DNA of 64,000 nt from Paramarasmius palmivorus. Lineage: Eukaryota; Basidiomycota; Agaricomycetes; Agaricales; Marasmiaceae. Below the pieces are notes generated by a model. It made no database searches and was not told the origin of the DNA. It saw nothing but the letters and a program-made list of their open reading frames with translations. Numbering within the stretch: position 1 is the stretch's first letter; every line of letters starts with the position of its first letter. Position numbers and translations under genes: made by a program. The DNA lies in assembly GCA_037176845.1 (NCBI GenBank), contig JAYKXP010000009.1, positions 971,184 to 1,035,183 of the forward strand, in the 5' to 3' direction. This document shows, piece by piece, positions 48,519-60,515 of the stretch.

Positions 48519-51481
48519 TCAATTCGTCCCCTGGGACCTCACTATCTTTCTCCCCTGCCTCACCGGGATCCATCCAGCAAACCTATTGTAATGCCCTGGT
48601 ATCCATTCAATAAATTCCTTTGTAGATTCCTCATCCCCATCTCTTACAGAGCTGTGATTCATCCTAATCTTCCCTTGACTAACAATCTTTATAGGCATCT
48701 CTGTCTCCGGATCCAAAGGCACCACTGGGGGAATGGGGTTCTGTTGCAGGCAATGAGCAAGAATGTAATACTCGAAACATAACTTTACCCACTGTGTCCA
48801 GTACCGCAACAATTTCCTCGTAGACATTCGATCCACCAGCCATCAGAATGAAGACAGACATGTAGAGATTATCAATCTCCCATTCCAAAGTATACTGGCC
48901 ATCGGTATTTGTCTTGGTGACCTTCCCGGCCAGTGCGGCGTCGTACAACATGATATTGAAAAAGTCTTTGACGACTATGGGCATTGTGTTGATTTCTCGA
49001 AGCCGAGATGCGCCGGTTATTGCTTTCTGCATGAACTCGGAGTCATGGCGGCCGTTTCGAGTCTGAAAATGCTGTCAGATAACAACAACTTGAATGTAAA
49101 GGCAGTCACCAGTGAAATGCCAAAATCTTGCTGAGGAGCCCACCAGCTTTTCCCAGAGAATTCGTGATCAAGAGAACGCATCCAACGTAGCACATATCTC
49201 AGCAAAAAGGCACCCTCTTTCTGCTGATATGATGCTGAGGCATGGATGGCAGGCCAATAGGCACTTGCATAGCGATATACATCAGTTGAGAGGGCCTGTG
49301 AGAGTTCCCCATCTGCCTTGTCAAGGTGATCCATGGTGCATGCAACCATAGCTTCTGCCAAAATCACGTCATACTTCTGGATATCGATATACCAACGACG
49401 AGCCCGTTCGTCTGAGGTCAAAAAATCATCAAATGATTTGTGAAGAAGTTGGTACGCCTCATTCTCCTTGGTGACAATCACAAGGCTTTGGAGCTTTTTG
49501 AAGGCGCTGAGAATGCCTGCGTTGTTTTCAGGATTCATGTACTTGGTAAGGACGTGGAGAACATCAACGGATGCATCAGGGTGTTTTGCAATAATCAAAC
49601 CTAAGGCTATGCATATGTTCTCCTGCATGTCCTTGTCCCTATGTTCGTGTACCAAAGAATCGAGTGCAGTTTTGTATAGAATTGTAAGCGCATGGAGGGC
49701 ATTATCTGGTGGATCTCCCTTTGTGAAGAGATCCAAACGCGACAATGGACTCTCTCCGATAAAGTTGACGACAGTGGCTGCCCAGATGAACAGGCCGCTA
49801 GCGCGTTCTGCCAATAGATCAATAGCCTCGCTTTTCCGAATGCTGTCCAGATCACGAAATGACTGATCTTGGAAGGATGTGGTTAGAAAGTATCGTATAT
49901 CTGTCTTGGTCTCGATTGAAGTGTGATCGAGGGGAAAGTGGTAGATATGATCGCGGTTCTCCAAGTAGCGCACGATGTCCTCCTCCGGTCGACTCGCTAA
50001 GACAAAACGCAGGAAGGGGAGTAATGCAAATCCGTTGTTTGTGAATAACTCCAACAGCTGTTTTCGGAAATTAGTCTCGGATCGATCTTCTCGTGAACTT
50101 TCATCGATTCCGTCAACAAGGACGACAAGACGACCTTCTCTGGCGATTTCCTTGCTCAACCCATGGAGAGGATTGATGAGAAGTTTTTGGGCCTGTGTCG
50201 ATAGATTTGTGTTTTGTGCAATCTGACGACTCCGCTCTACGACTTCTGCAATCAGCTTCCCAAATCGCTCGTCGAAGTCTGCCAGAAGGAATGCGAGAGT
50301 CTTGACAAACTCTCCAGCATCGTTGTAATCGTTTCGATCGAAACGGATGAAAGCGGCCAAACGGCTATTAAAGCCTAGCTCTGACAATGAGTTGTGAAGC
50401 GTTCCGATCAACGAGCTTTTGCCGCACCCAGCGACACCAGAAATCCAAAGGATGGATTCCTCTCCATGGAAGCACCATTCCAGTATCTTCGCAAGCGAAG
50501 AACGACGGGTACCCAAAAGGCAATGTGACTTGGGCCGTAACAGTTTCGCGGATGGTTCGAGTGTTCGAAGTGTCTCTTTTCGTTCTTTGAAATCGGAAAA
50601 TGAGGCTCAAGTTAAAAGGCGGAATGAATGTGGCTCACCTATGGACCTCACAGCTCGATGCGTTTGCAAGACCGTCATAGTTGTGACCTTTACCTGAGAT
50701 TTAAAGAATTCCTCCTTTAGCTGCTCAAAAGTGCCTTTGAGATCCGCTATCGTTAAGGACGTGTGGTCCATGACCCGATCTGTGACATTGTAATTATATT
50801 GATAAGCCAAGAATGTCGTGCAAGAGAAAACCTACAGAGAACTCCTTTGATAATGCAGCTTGAGAGGAAGACGTAGCATTCCTGTGACTGTGAAACTATT
50901 CTTTCGAATAGTGTCGAGAAGTCGCCTTCTGCGTTCAACGCGTCGTTCTCGATTGCAATATTGTATGTCTCTATCATTATGTCGTAAAGTGCGACTATTG
51001 CTTCATCTTGTTCGTGCTTTGCTTTGATTACCTTTATAATTATTAGTTTGTCGTTGGGACAAACGAGGTTGAAGTTTCTTACATGGTAGATTCCGGATAC
51101 GACTATAGAAGCAGCTCGAGCGATTTCGTGCACCTGGTATGACAGGTTCAGAAATGTGATGAGCGATAGCTTTTGGAAGTTTACCTCCGATAATTGATTC
51201 AGGGTTTCAATGACCGTATCGGCGGTCTGATAAATACGCTTTCGTTTTTCGGTCTGTACTTTGAGCTTCTCAATCTTGTCCTCGAGGTTGGCTGAATCTC
51301 TATCTGCCTTTGTGTCAGCATCTTGACGGTCTTCGACGGCAGGAGTGGCGTGTTCTTGCTGCTCTGTTGAGGCTGCGGCTGTTGAAGTCAACGTTGAGCG
51401 GCCCGGCGAAAATGCAAAGTGTTCCATCTTCAGTGAGAGCTCGAGGCGGTCATCGCGCGACTTTCTCTTGTGAATAACCAT
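48519..51481 (-). CDS. NACHT-type STAND (NLR-like) NTPase
   Basis: Seven exons (51185-51481, 51083-51133, 50836-51031, 50639-50779, 49110-50584, 48784-49062, 48519-48740) sum to 2661 bases, 886 residues plus stop, with introns of 43-56 bases. The N-terminal 230 residues are helical with a charged coiled-coil-like segment (LEDKIEKLKVQTEKRKR), as in other Agaricomycete STAND proteins. A linker with CLLGTRR leads to Walker A GVAGCGKS (278-285) and Walker B LVVLVDGIDES (about 381-391), followed by FVLASRPEEDIVRYL, the usual NACHT sensor segment, and LLHKSFDDFL, a winged-helix hallmark. No WD, ankyrin or TPR repeats follow; the last 150 residues are unrecognised. Such proteins switch on ATP/GTP binding and oligomerisation, and some act in non-self recognition or programmed cell death in fungi; a role here is inferred. 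Confidence 0.9.
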
Positions 51482-54400
51482 TTCCCTTTGAAGCTCTTTT
51501 CAAGTAAATGAATCAAAATTCACGATAAAAGATGTATCATAAACGCACCGCTTGCACCATTTACATTCATTTCACCTAATGGAATTCCTACAGTGGCCAC
51601 AAGTGTATTGCACCAAAGTGGCCGATGACGAAAAACTTCGACACATAGCTGGGAATGGTGCCCGGATTGACTAGAGAGCAGGGAGACAATGTTTTTAGCT
51701 ACGACTTTTGTCAGCTGCATTCATTGGTGACATACATCTGCAAGTTCAAGGAGCATCCTTGCTCTGCCACTGTTTTCGTATCGGTGTGGTATATTTCGCA
51801 AGAGCCATTGGGAGACTGAACACTAATAATCAAGCTCTTCTTGCTGGAGGATGGAAATCCGACGATTTTGAGCTCTACGCAATATCAGCCGAGTGTGTGC
51901 CAGAGAAAATTATATTGCTTGCCTGTGATTCTGAAATCATGGTCCCCCGATCGTCTTTCTCTGCCGCCAATAGTGAGCAAATGTACACGGTGAAGTTAAG
52001 GCAAGCATACGTTGGGTTAACGTGGGCATCGCCTGTAGGCGCCATCGTTGGTTGTGGTGGGAAGAGTAAAAGAGCAGATCCTCGGTGATGGTCTCGCTCT
52101 GATTGTAGCTCCCACACACACCAAGAACACGTTTTAGCCCGTGTTCATAAAAAGACATTCTTGTCTAATAGTAATATCCTGACAGGTCGTATGCAATATG
52201 ATGAACCCGTGGTACACAGCATCCTGATGATCAAGAACATCGAATGGGCGCCACCGTACGTTACTGTTTCGCACAAGTCCAGGGACTTTGTGCGTTCTTC
52301 GGTGTGCGTAATCGGATACAAAACAGTATCGCTCAGATAGTACAGTAGAACCTACGCTATATCAAGATGTATCAGCGCCGAATCAGGTCTGAGAAGGACA
52401 TACACGTACGACGATTTCCTTGAGATATCACGTCGTCCACTCAACCTCCACCGAACGCCTGTTAGGGCGTCGAGAAACATGTCAGGACGTAAGGTGGAGA
52501 CCGAATGAAGACCACACTTTACAATGAGCAAAGATTTGATCGTAGGTTCATACGTGTAGTCTACTTGTTAAATTATAGAAACTGTCCTGACGAGTATAGC
52601 TCTTACTGAGTAGATAGCGTAAATGAGAGGAACTCGATGAAACGTACTAAAAATAGTGGCGCCACAACAACTGCGATGAATGAAGTTCCGCGACCAGACT
52701 AATAGTAGCGATACTGACCTGTAGGATCTGTTGTCAAGCTCACCCAGAAGAAATTTCATGTGAACGTACCTTTTCGGCTCTTCTTTCTACCAGGCATACT
52801 CATTTCGTTTCCCATGAAGCCCTTGTGGTTCGACAAGATACCAGAGTCAAGGATTTTAGCGCGATGAGCCCAGGAAAACATACCGTGCTCGGTGACGAGC
52901 GGACTACGGATCAAAGTCCTCAGTGAAAAGGAAACGAGGCAGTCATCTTCATTGACTTGTTGGTAGCGGGAGTATGTTCAGTCTGAAAACCATCGCAACG
53001 AGCGCGAGCAATCATGTATAGTGGGTACGAAATGACTTCTAGGACAGCGTGAGCATTCCTCTTTGTACTGAAGGTGCCCGAGAAACGTACCTATAAGATA
53101 CCATTAATACCCTTTCCATGCCCCCTCTAACAATAGATTTCGACTCCCAGTGAGCGTTCTGAGAAGCGCCTGATGATGCTATCGGGTCTATCCTTCCGGT
53201 TACACGAGAGATAGTGAACATGTCGGGCGCCAGAGCCTTGATAGATCGACCATTCGCACTTGGAAAACAATCAAATGCCAACGAGTATCTGTGAGTGGTG
53301 TTCGCAAGGAGCATGCTTTGCGGGTTGTAGTTTAACGAACTGTCTGGGAAAAATGAATCTTAGGGAAGGTGATTATTGAGGAGGTACGGAAAATCGTTTT
53401 ATTGGAGGTGAATGAGAGCACGAGTACAGGAATAACGATTTTGATATCCCGTGTAAAGCAGTAAGATATAGTGACCAGCTTCTGGAGTACTTGACTGAGA
53501 ATGAACCGCGTAGCTAAAGAAACTGCTAGATTAGAGTATGAAGACCGTGATATATGAAGACGCACCAAATATCCCGAAATCCATTCGCGTAACCTGCCGC
53601 TCAATCTCGGACTGCCGGTACATTGAGGTCCCAAGACCGTGTCAGGCCCAGGACCAGTCAGAAGTAGAATTGATGGTCGAGCTCACCTTGATGCATCTGG
53701 GTTTAGTTCAAAACAAGGCCGCCGAATAGTCAATCAAGGAGCGCTGAAAGAAGAGGTGAGGTAACAAGAAAAGAGACGGCGTCAATTGAGAACGCTCACC
53801 TTGACCCTAACCTCAACTTGGCGTATTTGGCGGAAACAAACAACAATAGAACTCTTCACCAACGACGACCTCGAACGATATCGACACTCAGCAAAGGGCT
53901 ATACCTCAAAGACTTGGCCAGACAAATCCTGCGATAGAAATGTTCCGTTTTGGAGAATCTTGGGGTTGATGGATGGTTGGAAGTTCTTTGGGACGATGAT
54001 AGTGTATCCGGTAAGTAACCCTGCTCTTACTTTGCTATCTCACTCACAGGTGCTTGAAAAGCGACTCAACAGTGTTCGTTCAACCCACGGCTGGAACAAA
54101 TCCAGTTTCAAAGGCACCAGAAATCAACCAACAAACAACTTCCGCATCACTACAACCTCCATGGTCGCACGACTACGATTTATCCCAAGCCAGATTGGGC
54201 CACCTGTTACTCCGCCTGTCTGCTCCCTACCGAAATCACACCCGCCGCTGCCTCGGAGCACCTCTCATGGATCACTCCACGCCAATGCACCACCTACGTT
54301 GACTATGATGACCGCTCACGCGTGTACGCACTCCTCGTTTTACAGCCACACTTCTCCGTCTGATTTTTGAACTCTACAATGCAGCTCCCGCCCCATCTTC

Positions 54401-56672
54401 CGCGGTATCCGATACATAAATACAGCTACGTCCAGTCTTTATACGCAAGGACAAGCCGGTTATCTGGCACGAAGGACCTTATATGATACGCAAATACTCT
54501 TTCGCCAGGCTTTCCCGACCTCATTCCTCTCCAGCAAAGTCAAGGCCTGGATATCTATGCTGTCAATGGTTCATAGTCGAAATCTCGCAAAAAATAGATG
54601 GTTACAAGGTCCGGGGTAGCGAACGTTTCTGCAGGTTCATCCAGAGGTACTCGTGAGTCTTATTCATTCCTTCGTTTGGATTTCAGGCTGACTAGCCCTA
54701 TATAGATGATCCCAAGACTGCTCTTGATCTCTCCTTCCCCTATGTAGGTCCAGTAACGTCTCTTCCGCTACACCCGAATTCAAAAGACCCCATTTCTAGG
54801 TTCCATCTCGCACGACAAGACCTACATAACCCGTTCATACCCCCGGATCATCATTCTTGAAGAACAGTTGGTCCAAGATGTAGAGGGGTTAGAGGTACAG
54901 GGTTCTGGGGATAGCGCTGACTCGAGGTATGCTAGTCCAGTCTCTTCAAGTCAGCTCGCCAAAACCTAACTGAAAGCTTCAGGTGGCAAATTCATACAGC
55001 AGCGGCCTTTCCAAATGTTTTGCATGGTCTTCAGTGCCCTCCGCCGATGATGCGACTGAAAACGTTCTCAACACACCCAAAGAACATCCTCCGCACTTGT
55101 TTCCTTCCATCTGAAACCTCAGCACCGTACCCATTCCCCCCTTCAATCCTTGCGGCTTCGCTGTTGTCATGCTCGTCAGTCCTACTCCGCCTTCGTTATA
55201 ACGGCCCATTTGAAGATCTGAAATTGCCGTCAACATGGGTTCCACCCCGTTGCATTACCTCCTCACTCTCATCTCCGGGATTCACTTATCTTTCCTTACT
55301 CCCCCCTCCATACCCTTTTCCGTACCTCATGCATCGGCTATTTCACATTCACGCCGGTATAACGAGATTCGAAGACATATAGTGCCTACTCGTAGATGTC
55401 AGACACCATGCCAATTCACGTGCCGCCCTCCTCCTTTCGCTATCTCGTGCACTAGTCTTCATTCATACCCAGGCTCTCTTTTATCGCCTGGTTCTCTGGG
55501 ACCGACTTCTCAGCGTATGGTCAAACTGCAATGGAACATTCTACAACAGCCTCATGGGAGTCGACATTACGTACCCGCAAGGTTATGCCCCCACACCCTG
55601 ACGCACTCGCGGACTCTGCAAATTCGGCACTCGTAGCATCATTTCGCGTCCCCTGTATTGTCTGGCACTTGACGCGAGGGACTGGGAAAGGAATTGGGAC
55701 GTCGAGAAGGTATCGGCTTCGGGTCGTTGAGTGATCCTCACGACGAGAGCATGATGAACGAGCTGGGAGAGCCTACCTCGTACAATAGTACGTCATGCTC
55801 TGTGTCTCCCAGAGTCAAAGGTTGCGAGCAGTCATTCGAGTCCTAAGGTTCAGGCACATCCCAGTGGATTGTGCATCGGGAATGCCCGGAGTCTCTCTTA
55901 TCTTCGATTCGTTGTATATGGTTGCGGAGGTGAAGGGGGCGAGATGCGCGTTCGGTTTGAAGCGGACAATGCGAAACTAGAAGAGGCGAAGGTTCGGGTA
56001 CACCAATGTTGTTCAACTAGTCCACCGCAGATGATTGGAGTGGGATTGCAAGCTATTGTGTATCGGTACAAGCTTTCTGACAGTAGCCGTGAATTTGTAT
56101 GTCATTATAATCATGTATTGATACAAAACGGAAGTACACGACGTGAATACTCATATCGATAATCAAAACGCTATCACTGAAGAAACACCATGGCTTGGTC
56201 TTTTGAGTCTAACACGATCGCGAAATGCTCTGCACAACATACAAAGGGAAATATAGAGCGAAGATCAATCAAACGTTTGCTCGAGAAGGGATATAGTCCG
56301 GGGTATGTCCAAAAGATAGAGCAGACTATATCTTTGACCCTGAGAGACCTTTAAAAGGAAGATCGAAGCCTGAGTCTTGCTCAGCACACATATCAGAAAA
56401 CGTTTTAGAAAAGGCCCATTCGGCACACCGTAATACTATTGTGTGGGCAAGAAATCTACCTACTCCTATGTCCCCCAGGCAATCCCGTATTGCCCACTCC
56501 CGTTTTCCGTCCCATATCTGAGCTCTCCCTGCGCTCCCGTCCCTCCAGAACTTTTTACGACCCCTTCTCCGCCTTCCCGGGGATCAGCCGGCAGCTCCCG
56601 ATAAGCGCCGAGCTCCCCGGAAAAAATTCCAGATTTCCCACGGCAAACACCTGGCCGTCACCGGATCGCGGT
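51482..56672. other. Unresolved region upstream of the hairpin array
   Basis: Apart from relic R3 (listed separately) I see no joinable gene. A plus-strand frame at 51708-52088 (126 codons) has no ATG at its start and no family match. 54.4-56.1 kb has patches of open frame that change phase repeatedly, like the 43-46 kb region. Confidence 0.3.
53760..54030 (+). pseudogene. Relic R3 of the repeated coding fragment (most open copy)
   Basis: The DNA reads CTTGACCCTAACCTCAACT, CGTATTTGGCGGAAACAAAC and CTTCACCAACGACGACCTCG, and the encoded segment is IELFTNDDLERY...VPFWRILGLMDGWKFFG. It ends at a canonical donor (GTAAGT near 54010) with a matching acceptor about 40 bases on. Upstream and downstream exons could not be joined, so a live gene is not excluded. 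It shares element order with R1 and R2, 18-20 kb away. Confidence 0.4.
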
Positions 56673-57097
56673 ATAGGGTTATTAGGTGGACCTAGGGTCG
56701 ATGCTAGGGTCGACATCGACCCTAGGGTACTTGGTTGGTTGGGTGTGTGCTAGGGTAGGGGATGACTTACGAGTAGTGTTTGCTAGGGTAGTCTAGGGTA
56801 TTGGGACTTGGATGATTTTCCTGGCAAAGTTTGATTGGTGAAAAGTCATTCGTCCAAGAGGATATGTGTTTGATTCACTTACCGTGTGATTTTTTTGTGA
56901 CTGGAGACAAGCATGCTGATGCGTCGTAGACGATTGAGGGAGAGGAGGCCAGAAGATACCGTGGGAATTGAGTGTCTGCCTCACTCTCCTCGTCTGCGAT
57001 GCTCGACTGATGGACTTGCACTCATATGAACATTCAAGTGCTCAGTCTACATTCAATCGTCATCGACGACTGTGTGCAGGCTGATGCACTAGAATGA

Positions 57098-57138
57098 TTT
57101 TACTCGAGTCTGATGAATTCCATCAGACTCGAGTAAAA
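57098..57138. repeat. Perfect hairpin, 18-base arms
   Basis: TTTTACTCGAGTCTGATG and its reverse complement flank a 5-base loop AATTC. The counterpart in unit 2 is 58148-58193, with one mismatch in the left arm. Confidence 0.95.
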
Positions 57139-57456
57139 ATAACAGCATCCCAGTACACACCCCTTCGTCGTAGACGGAGAGGTGGTTACAGGATCTATAA
57201 ATGGCGACACCATGCAGGGCTTACCAACAAGCTCTGCATGTTGTCAAGGTTTCCAGCACACACTCATTCGTCATAGACGAGTAAATGTGTACTGGGAACT
57301 GCTACCTGAAATACTCGGGTACACGGGAATCCAACAAAGCATTCGTCTACGACGAATGTGTTATGAGTGACCGGAAGTTAGTGTACCTGAGTGCTGAGCA
57401 ACCGCAAGCTCAGGTACATAGAACCCAAAGGTCTTCACCATAGACACAACTCTTGA

Positions 57457-57510
57457 AGCCTCTGGTACATTGAGTACGGCCAATTCGCCGTCTCTGTGTA
57501 CGCAGAGGCT
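57457..57510. repeat. AGCCTCTG...CAGAGGCT hairpin, copy 1
   Basis: Eight-base arms with a long loop. Further copies lie at 58743-58798, 59268-59321 and 61365-61421, and a covarying form at 63359-63415. Confidence 0.8.
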
Positions 57511-57602
57511 GCTTGAGGGTGCGATGAAGGCTTGGGGAGCAAAGAGAATGGGTGGGGATGTTGCATCTTCTGCGACGATGGTAAAGGGGAGAGGAAAGGA
57601 GC

Positions 57603-57626
57603 GGATGTGACATCAAAGTCACATCC
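57603..57626. repeat. GGATGTGAC...GTCACATCC hairpin, copy 1
   Basis: Nine-base perfect arms, loop of 6. Other copies at 59686-59714 (12-base arms), 60334-60359 and 62503-62524. Confidence 0.9.
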
Positions 57627-57710
57627 AGAGCCAAAACCAACTGTTCGTCTAGGACGCGCAGTTTGTAAGGCGGTGTCGAGAAAGGGTTATTAGGACGATG
57701 TAGGGTCGGT

Positions 57711-57732
57711 CTAGGGTCGATATCGACCCTAG
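57711..57732. repeat. Perfect 22-base palindrome
   Basis: CTAGGGTCGAT followed directly by ATCGACCCTAG. The unit 1 counterpart near 56703-56725 has a CA at the centre. Confidence 0.9.
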
Positions 57733-58147
57733 GGTACTTGGTTGGGTGTGTGCTAGGGTAGGGGAAGGGGACTTACGGGTAGTGTTGGCTAGGGTATACC
57801 AGGGTATTGGGGACTTGGATATTTTTCCTGGCAAAATTTGATTAGTGCAAAGTCATTCGTCCAAGAAGATATGTGTTTGATAACTTACTGTGTGATTTTT
57901 TGTGACTCGAGACAAGTGTGCGCTGATGCGTCGTAGACGATGGAGGGAGAGGAAGGCAGAACATACCGTGGGAATGTAATGTTCAGCTGCACAATCCATC
58001 GTCTACGACGCACGACTGTCTACTTGGCCAATTGTGGCTGTGTAACTTCCAACGCTGAGGCTGTGCAACTTCAAACGCCTGGCATTCCGGGTTGCTCAAT
58101 CATCCACACATCGTCGTCGACGATGCCTGGTGTAGACCACTTGAAAT

Positions 58148-58193
58148 ATCTTTACCCGAGTCTGATGAATTTCCATCAGACTCGAGTAAAGAT
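58148..58193. repeat. Hairpin, 20-base arms with one mismatch
   Basis: ATCTTTACCCGAGTCTGATG pairs with the strand ending in GTAAAGAT. It is the unit 2 copy of the hairpin at 57098 and overlaps the next hairpin by two bases. Confidence 0.9.
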
Positions 58194-58244
58194 GCCAGCA
58201 CGCAGAGCTTAGCGTCGTCGACGATGTGCTCTGCGTGCTGGCAT
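58192..58244. repeat. Hairpin, 17-base perfect arms, with CGTCGTCGACG in the loop
   Basis: ATGCCAGCACGCAGAGC pairs with GCTCTGCGTGCTGGCAT. The loop contains a smaller palindrome built on TCGTCGACGA. Confidence 0.95.
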
Positions 58245-58742
58245 TACTATGCGAGCACGAGAACTTGATAAAACAGGTTTATTGTAAATGTCCCCAGCAC
58301 ACTCACTCGTCTATGACGAGGAAGTGTGTACTGGGGACTAGTACCTGAAATATACAGGTACACAGGCAGCTAACAAAGGATTCGTCGACGACGAATGCTG
58401 TATTAGCTGACGTTGGATCAATGTACCTGAGGTACTCTTGGGTAGATGGTCAGCTAATGAAGCATTTGTCGGCGACGAATCCTTCGAGGAAGTCTCACGT
58501 ACCTTAATTAAGGTACATCATTCATTTGTCAATGACAAACAAGTGTTACAGCAATCGTCAAGGACGAAGCCGCAACAATGGATCACCACTGTATCTGTAG
58601 AGTAGACTTTAGTACGCGCCAAATGTTAAAAATAAACAAAAACTTACCCCTGACCATTGAGATAAGAAGCGAGTATGTTACACTCGATATCTGCCTCTAC
58701 GACGAAGTGCCAGGCGTCCTTCGTCAAGGACAAACAATGCAT

Positions 58743-58798
58743 TAGCCTCTGGAACTCAAGGATGACGAATTCGTCATCGACGTTGTACCCAGAGGCTA
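58743..58798. repeat. AGCCTCTGG hairpin with an 18-base palindrome in its loop
   Basis: TAGCCTCTGG and CCAGAGGCTA are the arms. The loop holds GATGACGAATTCGTCATC at 58761-58778, a perfect palindrome made of inverted GACGAA/TTCGTC half-sites. Confidence 0.9.
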
Positions 58799-58940
58799 GG
58801 CAAATGCTCGGGGATCCTTGGGAAAGTGGTAGAATGGAGAGATGGAGAGGGAGGTCGATGGTTGCGGGAAAATGACCGCACCTGAGAATACACCCCTTCG
58901 TCGTAGACGAAGATGGGATACGAGGTTGTATGAGGTAAGT

Positions 58941-59001
58941 GGCAGTGAACCTGGTCCGTCCCACGCTCGGCAAAAGCGTGGGACGGACCAGGTTCACCGC
59001 C
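58941..59001. repeat. Longest hairpin of the array, 27-base arms
   Basis: Arms at 58941-58967 and 58975-59001, including CTGGTCCGTCCCACGCT and its complement, differ at one position; the loop is about 7 bases. Confidence 0.95.
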
Positions 59002-59080
59002 ACAGGGCGCTCAACTCCTGAGCCGGGTCCTTCTTCGTCGTAGACGGTACGGGGTGAGCCTGAGTGGCAGTCGCGCTTAG

Positions 59081-59115
59081 CCTACATCAATTCGTCGACG
59101 ACGAATTGATGTAGG
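59081..59115. repeat. Hairpin ending in TTCGTC-GAC-GACGAA
   Basis: CCTACATCAATTCGTC, a 3-base centre, and GACGAATTGATGTAGG: 16-base perfect arms. Confidence 0.95.
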
Positions 59116-59163
59116 GGAGGTTAACGGTGACGGGGGACTCCATACTACCACTCTGGAGTCCCC

Positions 59164-59196
59164 AGTGCAGCATTCGTCAAGGACGAATGCTGCACT
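59164..59196. repeat. Hairpin ending in TTCGTC-AAG-GACGAA
   Basis: AGTGCAGCATTCGTC, AAG, GACGAATGCTGCACT: 15-base perfect arms. It follows directly on a GGGGACTCCA hairpin at 59133-59163. Confidence 0.95.
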
Positions 59197-59755
59197 AGTC
59201 AACGTACTTGGGGTAGAAGGACCTGCGACCGAGTTTCCTATGCCGAGATAGAACTAAACCTATCGAAGCCTCTGGAACCTCGAGCACAGCAAAAAGGCCG
59301 GCTCTGCGTGTCCAGAGGCTGCGGTAAGGGTTTAGAGAACTCGGAGAGGTCGAAATGGGGAACGCGCATCGTCGTTCTTCATCGTCGGCGTTGAGGGGAT
59401 TCGGTGAGGTCTTTTGATGCGATTTGGTTCGAAGGTAGTGGGTGAAGGGAGTTGTCATCGATAACGATGACGGCGAGGGAATACGAAAGCGTAAGAAAAA
59501 ACAGAGAAATGAAATTGGTAACCACGCACCTTGTATTCCCTTCCTACTTCTTCTCCGACGTGCTCTAGTCCCTTCCAATGACATATTGAGAATCTGCAAT
59601 GAAGACTTCAGCTGTATGGGAGAGGCAAAGGAACGACCTACAGTTAGATCGTCGTCGTCGACCGTGTTGAAGGAAAGAGGACAAGTAAGGATGTGACGTG
59701 AGGTCACATCCTTAGCCTAGAAAGAAAGCGCCCCTTCGTCGGCGATAAAAAGGGA

Positions 59756-59780
59756 GGCATCGGCGAGCGTAGCCGATGCC
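59756..59780. repeat. GGCATCGGC hairpin
   Basis: GGCATCGGC pairs with GCCGATGCC across 7 bases. It covaries with the hairpin at 59910-59932. Confidence 0.9.
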
Positions 59781-59909
59781 ATATCCTGAGTTCCATGTAC
59801 CAGAACACCCTATACTCGGGTGTCTGGTGCACAGGTGGTTGGTTGGGTGGAAGGCAGGTGCATGGTGTCGTGGCGGGTGTGGTGCTATGGTGTCGACGGC
59901 GAAGAAGAA

Positions 59910-59932
59910 GCATCAGCGTGAATCGCTGATGC
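59910..59932. repeat. GCATCAGCG hairpin
   Basis: GCATCAGCG pairs with CGCTGATGC across 5 bases. Compared with 59756-59780, a G:C pair is replaced by A:T in both arms. Confidence 0.9.
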
Positions 59933-60377
59933 CAAAGTCGAAACATGCCACTCAAAGAACCCCAGAACGAGTATTCTGGGGACTTTGAGCGTTGATGTCG
60001 GAGAGGGGGCGTTCTTGACGGACTTCCGCGGTTGTTTCGCGATCGCTTGCGTTGAGGTAAAGGCGGGATTGAGATCGTGGATGCCGGTGGGTTCTTCGTA
60101 CCGGATGGGCTGTAACGGCAAGGATAACGTTCAGAGAAACAACAAAATTTGAACGGTTAGTCCACGCACCTTCATTTTACTATTCCTCTTTCCTTCTCCT
60201 GCACTTGGTACCCGCGCTGTATGTATGTAGATAGATCTGTAAAATATTTTTTAGTTGTTGAAGGAAAATGGAAGAGGAAAAACCTACCTATTGCTCGTCG
60301 TCGACGATGGATGGTGGTGGTAAGGATGTAAGAGGGATGTGACGTTACGGTCACATCCCCGTTTCGCAGAAACGAAC

Positions 60378-60502
60378 TGTAACCCTAATGGCTTCAAGCC
60401 ATTAGGGTTACAATGGGTTTGCCGGTCAAACCGGCAAAGAGAGGCAGCGCGAGAAAGCTGCCTCTCTTACTACCACCATCGTCGACGACGACGATGGTGG
60501 TA
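60378..60502. repeat. Hairpin cassette 1: four consecutive stems
   Basis: In order: TGTAACCCTAATGGC (60378-60412), TTTGCCGGT (60418-60438), GAGAGGCAGC (60439-60466), TACCACCATCGTCG (60471-60502). Each pairs perfectly with its right arm. The last three recur near 60783-60872, 61949-62030, 62771-62868 and 63619-63705. Confidence 0.95.
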
Positions 60503-60515
60503 CGTTTGAAGGAGT

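Larger units (their letters stand above)
56673..58620 (+). repeat. Tandem duplication, about 1.0 kb unit x 2
   Basis: Unit 1 begins near 56673 and unit 2 near 57683. Shared markers include GGGTTATTAGG, TAGGGTCGA, GTACTTGGTTGG, AAAGTCATTCGTCCAAGA, GATGCGTCGTAGACGAT and the TCTGATG hairpin, at offsets of 1004 to about 1040 bases. Divergence is moderate, with small insertions in unit 2 after about 58430. Confidence 0.8.

Noticed and set aside
56673..57810. Telomere or interstitial telomere repeat because of many TAGGG words
   Set aside because: The words are CTAGGGT, irregularly spaced, not tandem TTAGGG, and occur as arms of palindromes.
59195..59707. 170-codon minus-strand open frame as a gene
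   Set aside because: It overlaps several hairpins, has biased composition and no family resemblance; probably a by-product of paired arms.
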